A stretch of DNA of 64,000 bases, from assembly GCA_034387635.1 (NCBI GenBank), contig JAOANU010000026.1, positions 186,001-250,000 of the forward strand, read 5' to 3'. This stretch comes from Rhodosporidiobolus odoratus. Taxonomy: Eukaryota > Basidiomycota > Microbotryomycetes > Sporidiobolales > Sporidiobolaceae. Shown in pieces: positions 33,732 to 46,447 of the stretch (position 1 is the first letter of the stretch; every line of letters starts with the position of its first letter). A program made the translations under genes and the position numbers. Below the pieces are notes generated by a model that was given only the letters and a program-made list of their open reading frames with translations, searched no databases and was not told where the DNA came from.

Positions 33732-33920
33732 CAAAGTGAATAGACCGGTTGGCCTTCTCAAGTTGAGTTTGCTTCCGACTGTTGTCTTCCCGACAAGCCC
33801 TACTCGTGTTGCGTGCGCGGCAGATACGGTTCAGTGACTTTGCTGGACAGACCTGTGTCAGACTCGTGTATGTAAGACCTTCGCCGCTTCCTTCGTGTAC
33901 AGCCTCTCCGTGGAGGTGGG

Positions 33921-35918
33921 ATGACTGGATGTGCTATTCTTCTCCCTCCAAGCAATACTACTCGGCTAGCAGCTGCGGAGATCATGCAGGAGTCGCGGCA
34001 ACGTCACATCAACACCTTTGAGGCGAACCTTGCCTCGTTTCGGCGGAAGCCGCACGACCGCGATGAGGGTAGTCAGAAACGAAGGAGGAGCAGCGAGGCT
34101 AGCAGTGCGTCTTCTCCGCCTCTTACAGCCGTGTGGCCAATGGCTCACAGTCAGCCTGCTGGGGCCGCAAGCTTGACAAGGGAGTAGACCTCTTACTTCC
34201 AAACTTCTTCCCGTGCTGGTTCCGCAGGCTCGACAGACTCCTTGCCTGGCTTTAAACCTAGTTCAGACATAGTCGTCCTCTCGCTGTCCCTACCTTCGTC
34301 TCCCGACGTTCCCTTAGCACGGCTGAAAGCCGTCGTCTCTCCGCCTTCTTCACCTGAACTACCTTTGGCACAGCTGGCGGCCTGTCTACGGTCCTGCTCT
34401 CCCAAAGTACCCCTCGAAAAGAGCAAGCGCCGAAAGACAGAGCCGAACCGCAATCGGCAACCGAAAAAAAGTGCCGGCATGGACCATCGAAGCAGTATGG
34501 CAATACAAGGAACCCGCTGATTCCTTCCGTCGGGGTGCCTTTGCTTTCCTATCTGACTGACTCAGCCTTGTGCAGAACAATTTGTATAGAGACAGAACAA
34601 CGGACGCAGGAGCTGGACTGGCAGTTGGACACTGGTGCGTTTTCACCTGCCCCTGTCTTGTCTTTCGCTTTTTTCCACCCGAGCAGCAGCTCAAGCTTCG
34701 TGCCTTGCCCGCTTCACAGTTGCCGACGGGTTGCGCTTAGAGCTGCATAATCTTCGGCGAGCACAGCCCGCTTTTGCCGCAGTTTTTACGACAGGAGATC
34801 TTGCAGACCTCGTTAATCGAAGCGGGACAACTTGAAGGATACGTTCGACTGCTATCTGTGTCAGCGATGTGACTTATTAGTACTCCGTCAACACCCCAGT
34901 ACCGCTCGACGGCCCTACTCCGCTCACACCGTTCTTCTTGGTAGAAGATGCAACATTGCTCGCCATCCGTCAAATCCAGGACGAAGCTGTTGCTTCACAC
35001 GTGACGGAGGACAATAACATCCAGTGGTCGACTTTCCTCCACCTCTTCCTCTTCCCGAAGCGCAGCACTATTGACCTCTCGCATCGGCTCGTCAATGTCA
35101 AGAGTATCATCAAGAGTAACAAGAAGCGCAGTTAAGCTTACATTCAGCGAGTACTGGCGGAGAAGGAGAAAAAGGTCAAGACTATCGATATTCAGATCTC
35201 CTCGCCCCAGCCGCTATTCCAAGCCGCAGGCCTCCCGGCGACCGATGAGTCAGACCATGACCCGAACGCAGAGCAGGAGAAGCTGGTTCAGGTGGCCGAA
35301 GCCGGGCACATGTCGACAGGTGCCGAATCTTCCTCTAGACCCACTTTTCAGCCTCCTGAACTCGACGGCACTTTAACTCGCTTGATCAGTCATGAGAACG
35401 ATGCCAGTTTAGGTCACCTCGATCATGGCTCAATGACTCTGAGATCCGAGCTTGCCACCGTTAGCAAGGGCAAGAAGCGGTCTCGCTCTTTTTCTTCGGA
35501 AACCTCCCCCTCAGACCCCAGCCTCGCCATTCATCCCGCCTGCCTATCCACCTCCTTCACCCTGACATCCTCTTCGATTCCGACTCGGAGCCTATCTCTT
35601 CGACGTCCTTTGTTGACAGTCCTGCCGCAAACTTTTCCTCGGCCTATACCTCTGACCTCGTTCTTCCACCCGCAAACCTCCCAAAAAGCTCCAAGGCGCC
35701 TTTCCTCCCAAGCTACTCCTATTCTCTTTCCACGTGCCCTGAGGAAGCCCCTATCACTGCCCCTTTCAGTTCTCACCGGCCAGTCTCTTCCGAGCCCATT
35801 AGCAACTATCCTCTCCCCTCTCACCAACCCATCTCCTCCTCCACCACCTCTACCCACACGCCAAGCCCCGGCGAACTCAAGACCAAAGCCATTTTCGAAG
35901 AAACTCGAGCAAAGTTGA
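33921..35918 (+). CDS. Uncharacterised nuclear-type protein, intron-rich
   Basis: Not recognised. ATG at 33921 begins MTGCAILLPPSNTTRLAAAE and IMQESRQRHINTFEANLASF. A basic SQKRRRSSEASS follows. Introns then connect STDSLPGFKPSSDIVVLSLS, SPDVPLARLKAVVSPPSSPE, LEKSKRRKTEPNRNRQPKK (bipartite-NLS-like), RTICIETEQRTQELDWQLDT, FTVADGLRLELHNLRRAQPA, FFLVEDATLLAIRQIQDEAV and EDNNIQWSTFLHLFLFPKRS. A charged helix comes next (RVLAEKEKKVKTIDIQ), then a Pro/Ser tail ending KPFSKKLEQS. An in-frame TAA at about 35133 is avoided if GTCAATG...TTACATTCAG is a 57-nt intron. The segment around WSTFLHLFLF is HTH-like. It follows the FHA and HTH genes in the same direction and shares their composition, so it may be a more diverged member of that cluster. 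Exon joins are my inference. Confidence 0.45.
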
Positions 35919-36092
35919 GGGCTTTCAAGGAATGCCTCGAAGAGTGGCCGGAGGGGTGGTAGCTAAGGGTGCATGCACTTGTCAATGATACTCTCGCTTG
36001 TCTCTGTTCCTTACGGTGTCTGCCACATACGACCATGAGGGTATGTGTGCAGAGTCAAACGTGATTCCCACCAGTCCCTTCCCCGGACTACA

Positions 36093-39000
36093 TCACCACC
36101 CTTCCCTCCCAGGGACCTCCAGCAACACAGAATTTCGCCTTGCTGAAACAGAACGCGCCGTTGAGGCTGCAGCGAGAGCTGCGGCTTCCTCGTTGTCTCG
36201 CTTGGCGAGGAAGACTGCGATCCGTTCCTTACTTTTCTCGACGCAGTGCTCGACGAGGGCGGGGTCGACGAAGTCGTCTCCGTAACAATATGGATTAGCT
36301 TCCATTGCCTGGCGGATGAGATAAGCTAGCGCTCCCATGAGCCTGGAGATCACGGAAAGGCAAAAGGGGTACTCACTGAGGAAGATCACCAAGCCTGCCT
36401 CGACAAACGCCCGTTGAGCCAGCCACGGATAGGTCACTCGATCCATACGGGCTTTACTCCAGACGAGTAGGGACGAGGCGTCGGAGTACGAGAGGGAAGG
36501 ACCGATATCTGCCCACTATGAATGGCAGAAAGAAAGAAAAGGCAGGAGAGTCAGACAGTCATCGCGCCGGGAACATAAGGCGCCGGTTCGAGTCGAGTAT
36601 GAGCAGAGAGGAGACTGGTATAGCGTACTAATTGCGCGGTCGGCGTCGCTTGCAACTGGTAGATCGTTCCTGGCATCCCGCCCAACTCTCTCCTTGCGGC
36701 TCTCCTCGCGGCTTCTGCGTGTGCAGCGTTGAGCGCCGCGAGGACCTTGAGAGGGTCGTCCGTGTCGTACATTTCGTGCGCTGTGGAGGCTTTCTGGGTC
36801 AGCACAGCCGCCAGGGACAAGAACTGGGCAGAGGAAGAAGAGGATACATCGTGGATCTGAGAAGAAACGGAAGAGAACACGCACTGTAGCTGTCTCCCCT
36901 ACTCCATCTCTCGGACTCAATCAGTTCCTCCTCATGAATTCGGTCAATCACAATCAACCTTCGATTTTTCTCCAGCAGTTCCCCAATCGATCTCTGCAAA
37001 TCCTTCGCGTCACCTACCTGGACTTCACGAGCTGCTAGAGGGGACGAAGCCTTTGCGGCGCTCAAGGCAGCACAGAGCTCTGAGGAGGAAGGTACCATTG
37101 AAATGGCGACGGGCTTGAGAGGCGGTAGGGGAGGTTCCGACGAAGATGGGGAGGGCGGATCAGGGAAGATGTCGGAACGGAAAGGGAAGCCTGCACACAG
37201 TCATGTCAATGTAATTACCGGTTCAGACGCGACTAAAGTCGTTCAATTTGCCTGGAACCTGGCTTATCGTATAGCAAAGTAGAGAAGAGACTTACCATCA
37301 TCCTTCAACTCGACCACTACAATCTCCCTCTCATTCTCCGCCAAGAACTCCAAGACGTCCATCAAGAACATCTCATACCCCACTCCAGGAACTATCGAAT
37401 GCTGATGCCTCAACTCGCCCTTGACCTCGTCGACTATGTCGAAGAGTGAATAACCGGGTCGGAAGTCGAAGAAACGGACACCCTGTTTGGTTCGAATCGG
37501 GTCAGCTCAAAGCAAGGAGATGACACAAGTGAAAGGAGAGTGGCAGAAGGCGCGCACCATCTCCAGTTGAGATCGGATCGAGTCCTTCTGCGTATTGCTC
37601 ATGTTGGACAGCATTCTCGCGGCTGACCCACCGAAAGTCTTGACAAGACCGATCAGAAACCTGACGAAAGGAAGTGCAAGAGCGACGGATGGGATGTCGG
37701 AGCCGTCACCGCGGTCGAGGAATTGTAGGAGGCTGCGAGAAAGAGGGAATCGGACAGGCAAGTGCAACGGAATGAGGTGGTGAGGCTGATCTGTCTACTG
37801 CGAAAGCAACGAGGGAAGGCTCAAGAGACGAGAGAACTTACGCAGGGTGCATTGCGCCAATCTGTAATCGTGTCGACGGAATAAGGTGCATGAGAAGCGA
37901 ATTGAGAAGGTCAAGACCTGCTTCAAGGCTTGTCATGCTGCCCGAGCCTCAGAGACTACCGGCGTGGTACAATACGAAAGAAAATATGCGAAAGAGCGTA
38001 CCATCCCCGCATCATGGCTTCCCGCCAATGCCAGCTTCTGCAGGGGTACTTCCAGCACGCGCGGGTCTTCCTCGATGAGCGCGCTGAGCCAGGTGGTTGA
38101 CTGGCGGGCGGCGTAAACGTACATCTGCGCCAGCGAGTCGCGAAGATAACCGGTGAACAGGCGAACGTAGTGAAGGAAATCAAGAAGGGGAAAGGAGCAA
38201 CGCGTTGTGCGAAGAAGGCAGGCCGGTAGGGAGACGAGCTTGATCAGCTCATGATTGCGTCGAGGGAATCGCAAACGTACCTGCTTAGCTCGAGCGATAC
38301 CGCTGTCAAAGAAGCCATAGCTGATCGTGAGGCCGTGGTTGGGGTGAAAGATCGTTGGGGTATCGACAGTAGAAACGACATTGGCGCCGATCCTGTCAGA
38401 AGAAGAGGGTCAGAACCCTTCATAGCGTGTAGTTAGGAGCAACGGGCAATGTGAACTCGTATTAAGTCACAGGCGGGGTCTGTGTAGGGAAAATGTGTCG
38501 AAAAGCAGAAAACGCACGCAGCCCCATGTAACGGATTGACCTTTACCGTCCTCTCCAGCAGTACCTCCCTCCCCTTCCTAACGTTCACAAACACACTCCT
38601 CCAATCCAACCCTTCCAAGATATGTTTACTAGTCCTCATCGGATGAGGTGTTCCGACCGGACTGAGCGAAGTGGTGAGGGAGGAAAGGGTTGAGAGGGAA
38701 GAGGTGGAGGTGGATTTGCGCACGTGGTGATCGATTGAAGGGCGGTAACGGTGTGGAAGGTCGGGAGAGGCGAGGGGACCGTAGGAGGGTGGAAGGGGAT
38801 GGTGAGAATCGGAGATATGAGACGCTTCGTGGTAGCGAGCTTCGCTCCTGCGAGAAAACGCAGAGCCAATCGAGGACGTCAAGTGGGACACGCAAAGGCA
38901 AGGCGGCCTACGCAAGGAAGGGGCGTGAGAGAATGCGCACCCGAGAATAACACTAAGAGAAACCCCCTCCACGCTGACCCAGCTACTCACAACAACCCCC

Positions 39001-40537
39001 TTCCCAGGCATCCAAAACCTCCCATCCCTGGTCGAGTCATCGACCAGATTCCTTACGTTTGCCACTTCCGGCGTCAATACGAACCTGACCTCGGTAACCT
39101 CCCCATTCTCCACCGCAGTATCTTTCTCGAAGTCCTTTTCTCCCTCGCTGCCCGCAGAAGAAGACGCGAAAGAAAACGCAGAAGACGCTCGACTGATTGT
39201 TGGCCTCAGCCCAAGTGCGCCACCAACTCCTGCTGTTATTGTGGGTAAAGCTTGTTGCTGTCGCCGGACGACCTCGACTGCCCCGACTCGTCCACTTGGA
39301 CAGGGCACACTGCTGTTCGAGTCGAGGTCGAAGGGGCCTACAGCGGCACGGGCCGAACCGGAGGTCGAGAGACGGAGGTAGAGCTGAAGGTGAATTTTGT
39401 AGGGGGAGGTTGACCCGCCGCTCGTGGTTGGAGAGGGAGGAAGTGACAGATCGACAAAGATCTGTACGAAAGGCAGAAGCGACAGAGCTCAACGTTGTAA
39501 GCCGAAAGGATGAGAGCAAAGACAGCGATTTGAACTCACCCAGCCTTCCGTATGCTCACTCCCGCCGGACCCGCCCATCAGCCCCTTCTTTTGTGGTCTC
39601 CTCATTCTCCCGACATCTACCTCCTCCTCCCCAAGTATCACGCGATCCTCTTCGCAAGGTACGCTCCCATCTACCACCCCACCGCCCCTGAACGCCCTCA
39701 ACTCGCAGCTTTCTTCTCCTTCTTCTCCCAGTCTGACCCGCACGGGCCAATGTGCAAAAGACATGGCAAGGCCTGTCTGATTCACTAGCGTGAGCTTGAC
39801 AGGCGGGGAAGAGGCGAAGCGAGAGATGAGACCGCTCAGAGCGGATTGGGGCGGAGAAGGTGAGCGAGAGTGAGAGGGAGAAGGTGAGCGGTACGGCCCA
39901 TGTCTAGCTGAAGGCGAACTGCTGCTGCTGGAGGATGAAGAGGGAGTGCGCTTCAGGGAAGTGCGGAAGGAATCGCTGAAGGCTCGCAGCGAGAGAAGCG
40001 AATCCGACAGCTTTTCCCGTAGAGTTGGTCGTTTCGACATGGACATGGGCGGATGGAGGGTCGCAGCGAGCTGAGAAGGGTAATGCGAGTCGGAGGAGGT
40101 TGTTGGGGTAGGAGGAACGATGTCGATCGCTGCTGGTGGGTAAGGGAGAGAAGGTGGCGCGGTAGAGATTGAAGGAGGAATGGGTGAATAAGCTGCGGCA
40201 AAGGGAGAGTTTGCGTCAAACCGGCACATACGGGTGAGCCGGTTGCGCTGTGGAAGAGCGCCAGGATAGCCCGCCAAGGTCAGGAAAGACACTGACTGGC
40301 TGCCCCTTCTTCCATCTCTCCTTCATCCGAATTCGCCTCGTTACCCCACCCTACCCGACCCCTGTTGACTAGCTCGAACCCGTATCCTCTACTCCTACTT
40401 GCTGCTGCTGCTCCACTTGATGCGATTCGAGGTGATCGACCGCGTGTTGAGTCGCTTGAAGAGGAGTGCTGTTGATCATTGACAGCGAATGCAGCGAACG
40501 AGGGACTGCGAGGTAGGGCAGGCGGTGGAGGCTGCAT
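36093..40537 (-). CDS. PI-PLC X-domain phosphodiesterase-like protein
   Basis: PLC-like phosphodiesterase with a single X-type TIM barrel. Key blocks: STTWLSALIEEDPRVLEVPL, QKLALAGSHDAGM (first catalytic His in G-S-H-D), KDSIRSQLEMGVRFFDFRPG, YSLFDIVDEVKGELRHQHSI (second His candidate), FLMDVLEFLAENEREIVVVE-LKDDGFP, RRLIVIDRIHEEEL, and a C-terminal SYSDASSLLVWSKARMDRVT part ending EVPGREGW. Upstream lies a 400-plus-residue N-terminal region: Ser/Pro-rich start MQPPPPALPRSPSFAAFAVN, SMSKRPTLREKLSDSLLSLR, a beta-rich segment (LTLVNQTGLAMSFAHWPVRV), VRFVLTPEVANVRNLVDD, and VNPLHGAAIGANVV. No Y, EF-hand or C2 part was seen, so it resembles the bacterial/fungal X-only class rather than Plc1. Start and first intron (GTCAGTG...GCCGCAG) are clear; about ten introns follow. 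Substrate is not evident. Confidence 0.78.
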
Positions 40538-40909
40538 AAAAGCGTCCTCAGAGTGTCCCAGTGCTATCGTAAGCCCGGGTCTGAGAGATCGACGAGGGTT
40601 TGGGAAGGAAGAAGGAGACAGGAGAGGTGCGTCCGTCGACAGTGAGGGAAGTTCCGCTTGTTACGGTGCAAGTCTTACTCCTGATAAAGATGGTCTGGGT
40701 ATCGACGGTCGCGGCGCTGCTCAACGTGGAATCAAAGGACGCCGTGCCGAGATCGCTGCGACACGATGGTGACTTTTTCTTTCCTCCGTCGTCCGTCCTT
40801 TGAGGCCCGCCGCCTGCGAAAAACAAGCCGAGTTTACACATTGCCCATGCGAGACGACTACAAGCAACCAAACGAATCAACCAAGCATGCGATGCCTTTC
40901 TATAATTGT

Positions 40910-43900
40910 CTATAGTGCCGACTGCAATTCCGTCTCAGGTTCCGGATCCTCCAAATGATGGTGTCGAGAGTTGGCAAACCGTCGAGTCGCGACCTACCAC
41001 ACACCCAGCACGCAGTCAGCTCTACCTGTACCCGACGGAAAAGAATCGGAAACGACGAGATGACGCACCTTTGCCGAATGGCCAAGCCACCTCAGCGTGC
41101 CTCCCTTTCGCCTCCTCTTCCCACCTCCGACAGGCACAATCTCGGGCTTACCGATTCCTCCCTTGCCGTCGTCTTCATCCTCACTGCTCTCCCAGTGCTC
41201 CTTCTCCAGCACCTTGTCTTCGGCCCCGCCTTCACCGGCGCCTGCCGCTTCGAACTTCCTCGCCTCCCTCTTCTCCCTCCTCACCGCCGCTTCATGATCC
41301 GCTTTATGGAGGTAGAGCTGATAGCTAGCTCTAGCGGCGGAAGACGCGGAAAGGACTAGGTCAGAGTGGTGAGGTGAAATGCCGGGGTGCCAGCGGAGTT
41401 TGAGGGTTAGGGTCATGGACCCCTTTGGAGGGAAAGAGGAAGAGGAGGAAGAGGGTGCAGAGGGCGCAGAAGTATCTTCGGAGCGACCATGAGGCGGAGT
41501 GGGAACGGATAGGCGAGGGACTGTTGGTTTATCTGCCGCAGAGGAGGGAGACGCATTGGAAGAAGGTTGTCGTGTATCAAGCGTTGGCAATTCATGCGGA
41601 TTCGGCACGCGCAGCGGACGCTCGCTGCAATACGCATCAAAGGCGAGTCAGTAAATCCGGACAAGACGCCGTGGATAACTCGACTGACCTGCTCATCCCA
41701 ACCCTAATCTCCCTCGCTTCCCCTCTGACAATATCGTTCATCCGGAACATGCCATACGCGATCTTCCGATCCTTCATGACACCGTGATGCTCGACGAGGG
41801 TGATCTCTACTGGCGACAATCTCGAGAGGACGGGAAGATGGAGCGGGTTCTCGTCGAGAACAAGGGTAAGAGTCGAGCTGGTGTCTGCTCGAGAAAACCC
41901 GGATGGATGAGTACTGACGCGAGGGTCTGTGAGTGGGTGGGTGTCCGAGAGCTCACCCGGTCCAGTGGCAGTAGCAGCAGCAGTTTCTGTCTCCCCCTTC
42001 CCTCCCTCCTCAATCCTAAATGCCAATTTCGCACTCAACCCCGCCTGAACGCCCTCAACCTTGGCCTCCAGAACGTCCAGCGTTCCAATCGACCATTCAC
42101 GTAGACCTTTAGAACGGGCTCGTCAAAATGTGTGGACGGAGCGATAGGGAGTGAGTGAGAAAGGGACGCACCTCGAGGAATGTGCATCGCAAGAGGTTTG
42201 AACATGACCGAAGCACGAAGTCGACCCGAACCTTCGCCACCAGCGAGGGGATACCACCTGAAGCATATCTCCAAAAAAAAAAAAGTCAGTTCACGCTGCG
42301 AATAACTCAAGGCTGCGCAGGAGCGCAGGAGAATGAGGGGGGAACACGCGGCTTACTTCGTAACCTGACTTTTATCCTTCAATACTTCGCCCAAATCGAG
42401 TTGAAGATAGCCCGCGAGGACATCATGATCTAGTAGCCACAAACGTACACGAAACCTACATCAGTCCAGAATCGGGTAGCAGAGTGGTGGCATGGAGCAA
42501 GCGAAAACGTACCTCGGTCCCGATAATCCATCACTGCGAAAGAAATACTTCCATGTTGCCAGTCTCGGAGGAGAGCTTCGGCTCCGGCGTTGAAATAGGG
42601 GGCGTTGGAAAACTGCGAGAAAGCGAAAGCGACGGGGAGGAATGGGAGACGAGTCGATCGGGAAAGGTCAGGTCAGGTCAGCCGGGTGACTTTGCAGGCT
42701 TCTTCAGCGCAGCAGAAGGAACTTAATCGAGCCAGCCCCGACGCTGTTGAGAATATGAAAAAGTCATCAAGAAGGGTAGAAGACACATACCGGTTTCAAC
42801 CTAGTCCTGTAAACCATTTCTTCCTCCACAAAAACCTGCACATAAGAACTCGGTACATCGGCCTTTCGAATCCCACTTGTCCCTCCCGGTTTGAAGGCGC
42901 TCTTGGCTGCAGCCTTGATCGGACCGGGCGATTTGAGAGGGAGGGAAAGGTCGGCTATTTGGTGAATCTGGAAGGAGAGGATACCGGTGGGGTGGGAGGG
43001 CGGTGTGGGGTGGTGGTTATTGAGCTGTGGTTCCAGGAACGGTGCGATGTGAGCTCACGTCAGTCAATACGACCGGAACTGGGGGGGGGGGAGGACGAGC
43101 AAGGAGAACGGACCAGATCGTCTAACCGGCTCAACCTCTCCTTCTTCTTCTTCTCATGCTCTTCCTCACTCTCTCGAGCTCTCTCCTCAATAGTCGCATT
43201 CATCAACGGATCCCTCTTCTCTTTCTCCTCTCTCTTATTGACCGCTTCCGGCAATTTTTCTGACAGAGGAAAGAAGGCTGCGCGCGACCGGACGGAAGAG
43301 ACTTGCATCAGGCATTGTCGCGAGAGAGGGAGAAAGGAAACCTGAGGAGATTCTTCGACGAACCTGCGCTGAACTCGATTTCCCCCCTCTCCCTCGACAC
43401 AGGCCCCCCTTCTTCGTCTTTCATCCCCCTCAACTTGGCAGTTCGGTTCTTCTCCCATTGTCCAGGGTGCGCGGCTAGGGTAGCGATAGCAAGGTCGACG
43501 TAGCCGAGGGTGCTGCACGAAACTCTTGACGGTCAGCTGCTTGTCGCGATGGGAAAGAAACGAAACGAAACGAAATAAAGCGTACTCGTCGGGGTTGAAG
43601 CGATCATGATCTTTGACCGTTAAGCGTATCCTACCCGGACAACATCGTCAAGCGCATCAGTTCCTTGCAGCGCACCGAGGGAGGAGAAGAGACGGGACGA
43701 AGCCGAGAACGGAAAGAAGAGAGAGAAAGGGCTTGAAGGAGGAGGACGAGACGAACTTGGCTCTATCCTCGATCGGTTCCTGCGGTACCCTCACAAAACA
43801 CATCTCTTCCCAAACCGGATTCAAAGTCGAAGGAATGATTCGAGTCTTGTACCTGCAATTGATTCGATCGTTTCCACTCAGACGCCTTCCCTGCCGGATC

Positions 43901-46447
43901 TTGAGAAGTGAAAGAGAACAAAGCGAGAGCGACTGACAAAGCCTTTCCCAAGCCCTCCCACCCAACCTCCACAAACGGATCACTCTTCCCCCTCCCCCCC
44001 TCCCTCTTCCTCTTCTCCCTCTTCTTTTTCTGTCCCTCGGGAGAGATGCCAGGAAGATGAGGAGCCGAGAAGGGTCGAAGGCTGGGATCGGAAGCGGGGA
44101 GGGAATGGGCTCGATGGAGGAGGAGGACTAGGAGTCCGGTGGTGCGGGTTTCTAAGAACCCAAGCGTGAACGGGACAGAGGTATGAGTTAGCGAGAGAAT
44201 ACGGGCCGAGGTGAAAAGGACGAAAAAGATGGGATCAGGAAGTGAAAGGGCCGGCGGGAGAAGAAGCAAAAAACGCACTCATAGCCACATCCCCTCCCAA
44301 CATGATCTTTCTCAAGTCCACCGCATAATGTCTCGGCAACACAAAACCTGACATGACCGATCTAACAGACGACAGGATAAACGATCGGAGGAGGGGGAGG
44401 GTCATGATATCGAGGGGGGATTTGAGGGGCTGCGGCACGGTGAGGGGCGCGCATGGTTTGGAGGTTCAGCGTATATTTCGAGGATGGAGAAAGAGGAGAA
44501 GGAGAAGGAACAAACATGGGCCGCAATCCCCACCTCTGGCATCTCTTTGAACCCGAATCCGACCGTCTTGACGAAGGGCGGTTCAGGGACGAGTTGTAGA
44601 CGAAGGTGGACGGTACCCCTCAGGTGAGTGACGGAAATGAGGACTGGAGCGGGGACGGTCAGGATCTTTTTCTGCAGACGAGCAGGGGGGATGGGAAGCA
44701 AACGGGGGAGAGGAAGAAGAGGGCGGCCGGAGTCAGCCAATGTACGTGATCAACACAGCTACACGCGCACAAAGAAGAGAGTCAAACAGGGGGATCGAAG
44801 AAACAGAAAGGACATACCACTCCCAACCCCAGATAAACCACGAAATGAATATTCTCCGTCGCCTCTTCCGGTGTCACTCCCTTTTCCTCCTCCTCCTCCT
44901 TTTTCCCCTCCTCCTCTTCCTCAACCTCCTCCGGGCCTCCTTCCCCACCTCCTCCCTGCTCCTTCGTATCACGTCCAACGTGAACAGCCCTCCTGTACCC
45001 AAACTCAACCTCCAATTCCACAAAAGGTCCCGATACCGCTCCCTTTTCTTCCCCCTGTGAACCTCGAGGTCTACCTTCCTCCGCATCAGCCGAGGTACCC
45101 TCAGCCGCAGGTAAAGGTACCTTTCCCGGTGGGACAGCATTCCCCCTCTCACCCCTGCCTAGGCCCATGCTCGTTTCGTCGTCGTCGTTGTCGTCGTTGG
45201 GCGAAGTCAAAGGACCTTTAAAAGCCGGAAACGCTGTCCCTCCCTCTTGCTCATCATTCCCCTCCGCTACCCCTCTTCTACCCCTACCACCACCACCACC
45301 GGCCGCCGGAGAAGGCGCAACCCCGCCTTGACAAGCCCCGGCCACCCGCGCATGACCTTGATCTTCCGGATCCGCCGCCCAAGGACTAGGTTCCGGTCTC
45401 GAGGGATCGTTGAACGCCGAGGTCGTTTCGATGGCGGAGGAGGTTTCGCCTTTACGAGGGGAGCGGGCGTTGGAGGAAGAGGACAGAGGGGAGGAAGGAG
45501 AGGGAGAGGAGGAGGGGTGGGAGGAGTGGAAGGAATGAAAGGGTTGAGAGGGGCAAGAGGGGAGGACTCGGAGGGATAGGAGACGGATGGGGTGGGTGCC
45601 GGGGGAGAGGTCGGTTAGGCGGACGGATTGCTGCGAGTGTACCGTTCCATCACGTGGTCAGTCTCGAACTTGGACAAGGAGAAAAGAAGAGCTCAAAGCG
45701 AAGGGAGATGGAGGAGCGTACCACCACTCCTGGAGTCTCAGCTTTCATAGCATCCTCCACCAGATCCACCACGGCGACCAAAAGTTGCCTATCAATTATC
45801 GGCCAAAGGGGAGAGAGAATCCCATTGAGCCATTCGGCCGTTTCTCCCCCGCTGTCTGTTTCTCCGCCACCTACTTGAGGGTTGGTATGAGGAGGAGGAG
45901 AGCGAACGGAGAAGCCTGGGGCGGTGGAGGGGGCGAAGGGAGGGGAGAGGGAGGTGTAGTCTAGGAGGAGGGAGTGGGAGCGGAAGGAGAGAATCCAGAG
46001 GCCGGTGGCTGCGTGCGGTGCAGCGCATGGGTCCTTCAGTATCCTACATTCCCACAGCATAGACAGAGCGAAAGGAAAAGTCAGGGAAGGACGACGTACC
46101 GGACAAGAAAATGCAAAGCAAGATGCGAGTGCCTATCCACCACTGTCCCGGCACGAATGCCACGACGAGCACCAGTCCGACGTTACTCGAGCACTTAGCA
46201 GAGCCTGCAGGGGGGCAGAACAGCATGAGATGCGGGCAGCTTGAACAGGGTAAGAAGGTTTTGAGCTGACCTGTTGCCTGAGCTGGTTCTCGTAGGCTGT
46301 ATCGAGTGAGCTTGTGGGGCGCTTGGTCGATGACTGAGCGTCTGCTTGGGCTAGCTCAGTAGCTGTGCGTAGAGGACCATGCAGGATGACGGGTGGGGGG
46401 ACTCGAGGTGGAGGCGGTCCATGGCGGTGCGGGTGCAGTAGAGGCAT
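40910..46447 (-). CDS. SMP-domain, multi-C2 membrane-contact protein (Mug190/tricalbin-like)
   Basis: Probable ER-anchored lipid-transfer protein of the tricalbin/E-Syt plan, closest by architecture to S. pombe Mug190. ATG at 46447 opens MPLLHPHRHGPPPPRVPPPV. Next comes a hydrophobic stretch (NVGLVLVVAFVPGQWWIGTR, then ILLCIFL) and the SMP module: EWLNGILSPLWPIIDRQLLV, VEDAMKAETPGVV, VELEVEFGYR, HFVVYLGLGV, HLRGTVHLRLQLVPEPPFVK, GFGFKEMPEVGIAAHPL and SFILSSVRSVMSGFVLPRHY. Three C2 modules follow: TGLLVLLLHRAHSLPASDP through YKTRIIPSTLNPVWEEMCFV; FVEEEMVYRTRLKPTPYFNA through YRDRHDVLAGYLQLDLGE; and a third ending in RKIAYGMFRMNDIVRGEARE. A long acidic/Gly insert interrupts the SMP module (EEVEEEEEGKKEEEEEKG). 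The last exon reads HHLEDPEPETELQSAL before TAG. Calcium-binding Asp residues are sparse, so Ca2+ dependence is doubtful. Confidence 0.78.

Noticed and set aside
35120..35150. In-frame TAA suggesting a pseudogene in 33921-35918
   Set aside because: GTCAATG...CTTACATTCAG forms a plausible 57-nt intron with a branch site that removes the stop and keeps the frame.
37485..37510. GGTTCGAAT B-box-like sequence
   Set aside because: No pairing T-stem and no A-box at a suitable distance; part of an intron of the PLC-X gene.
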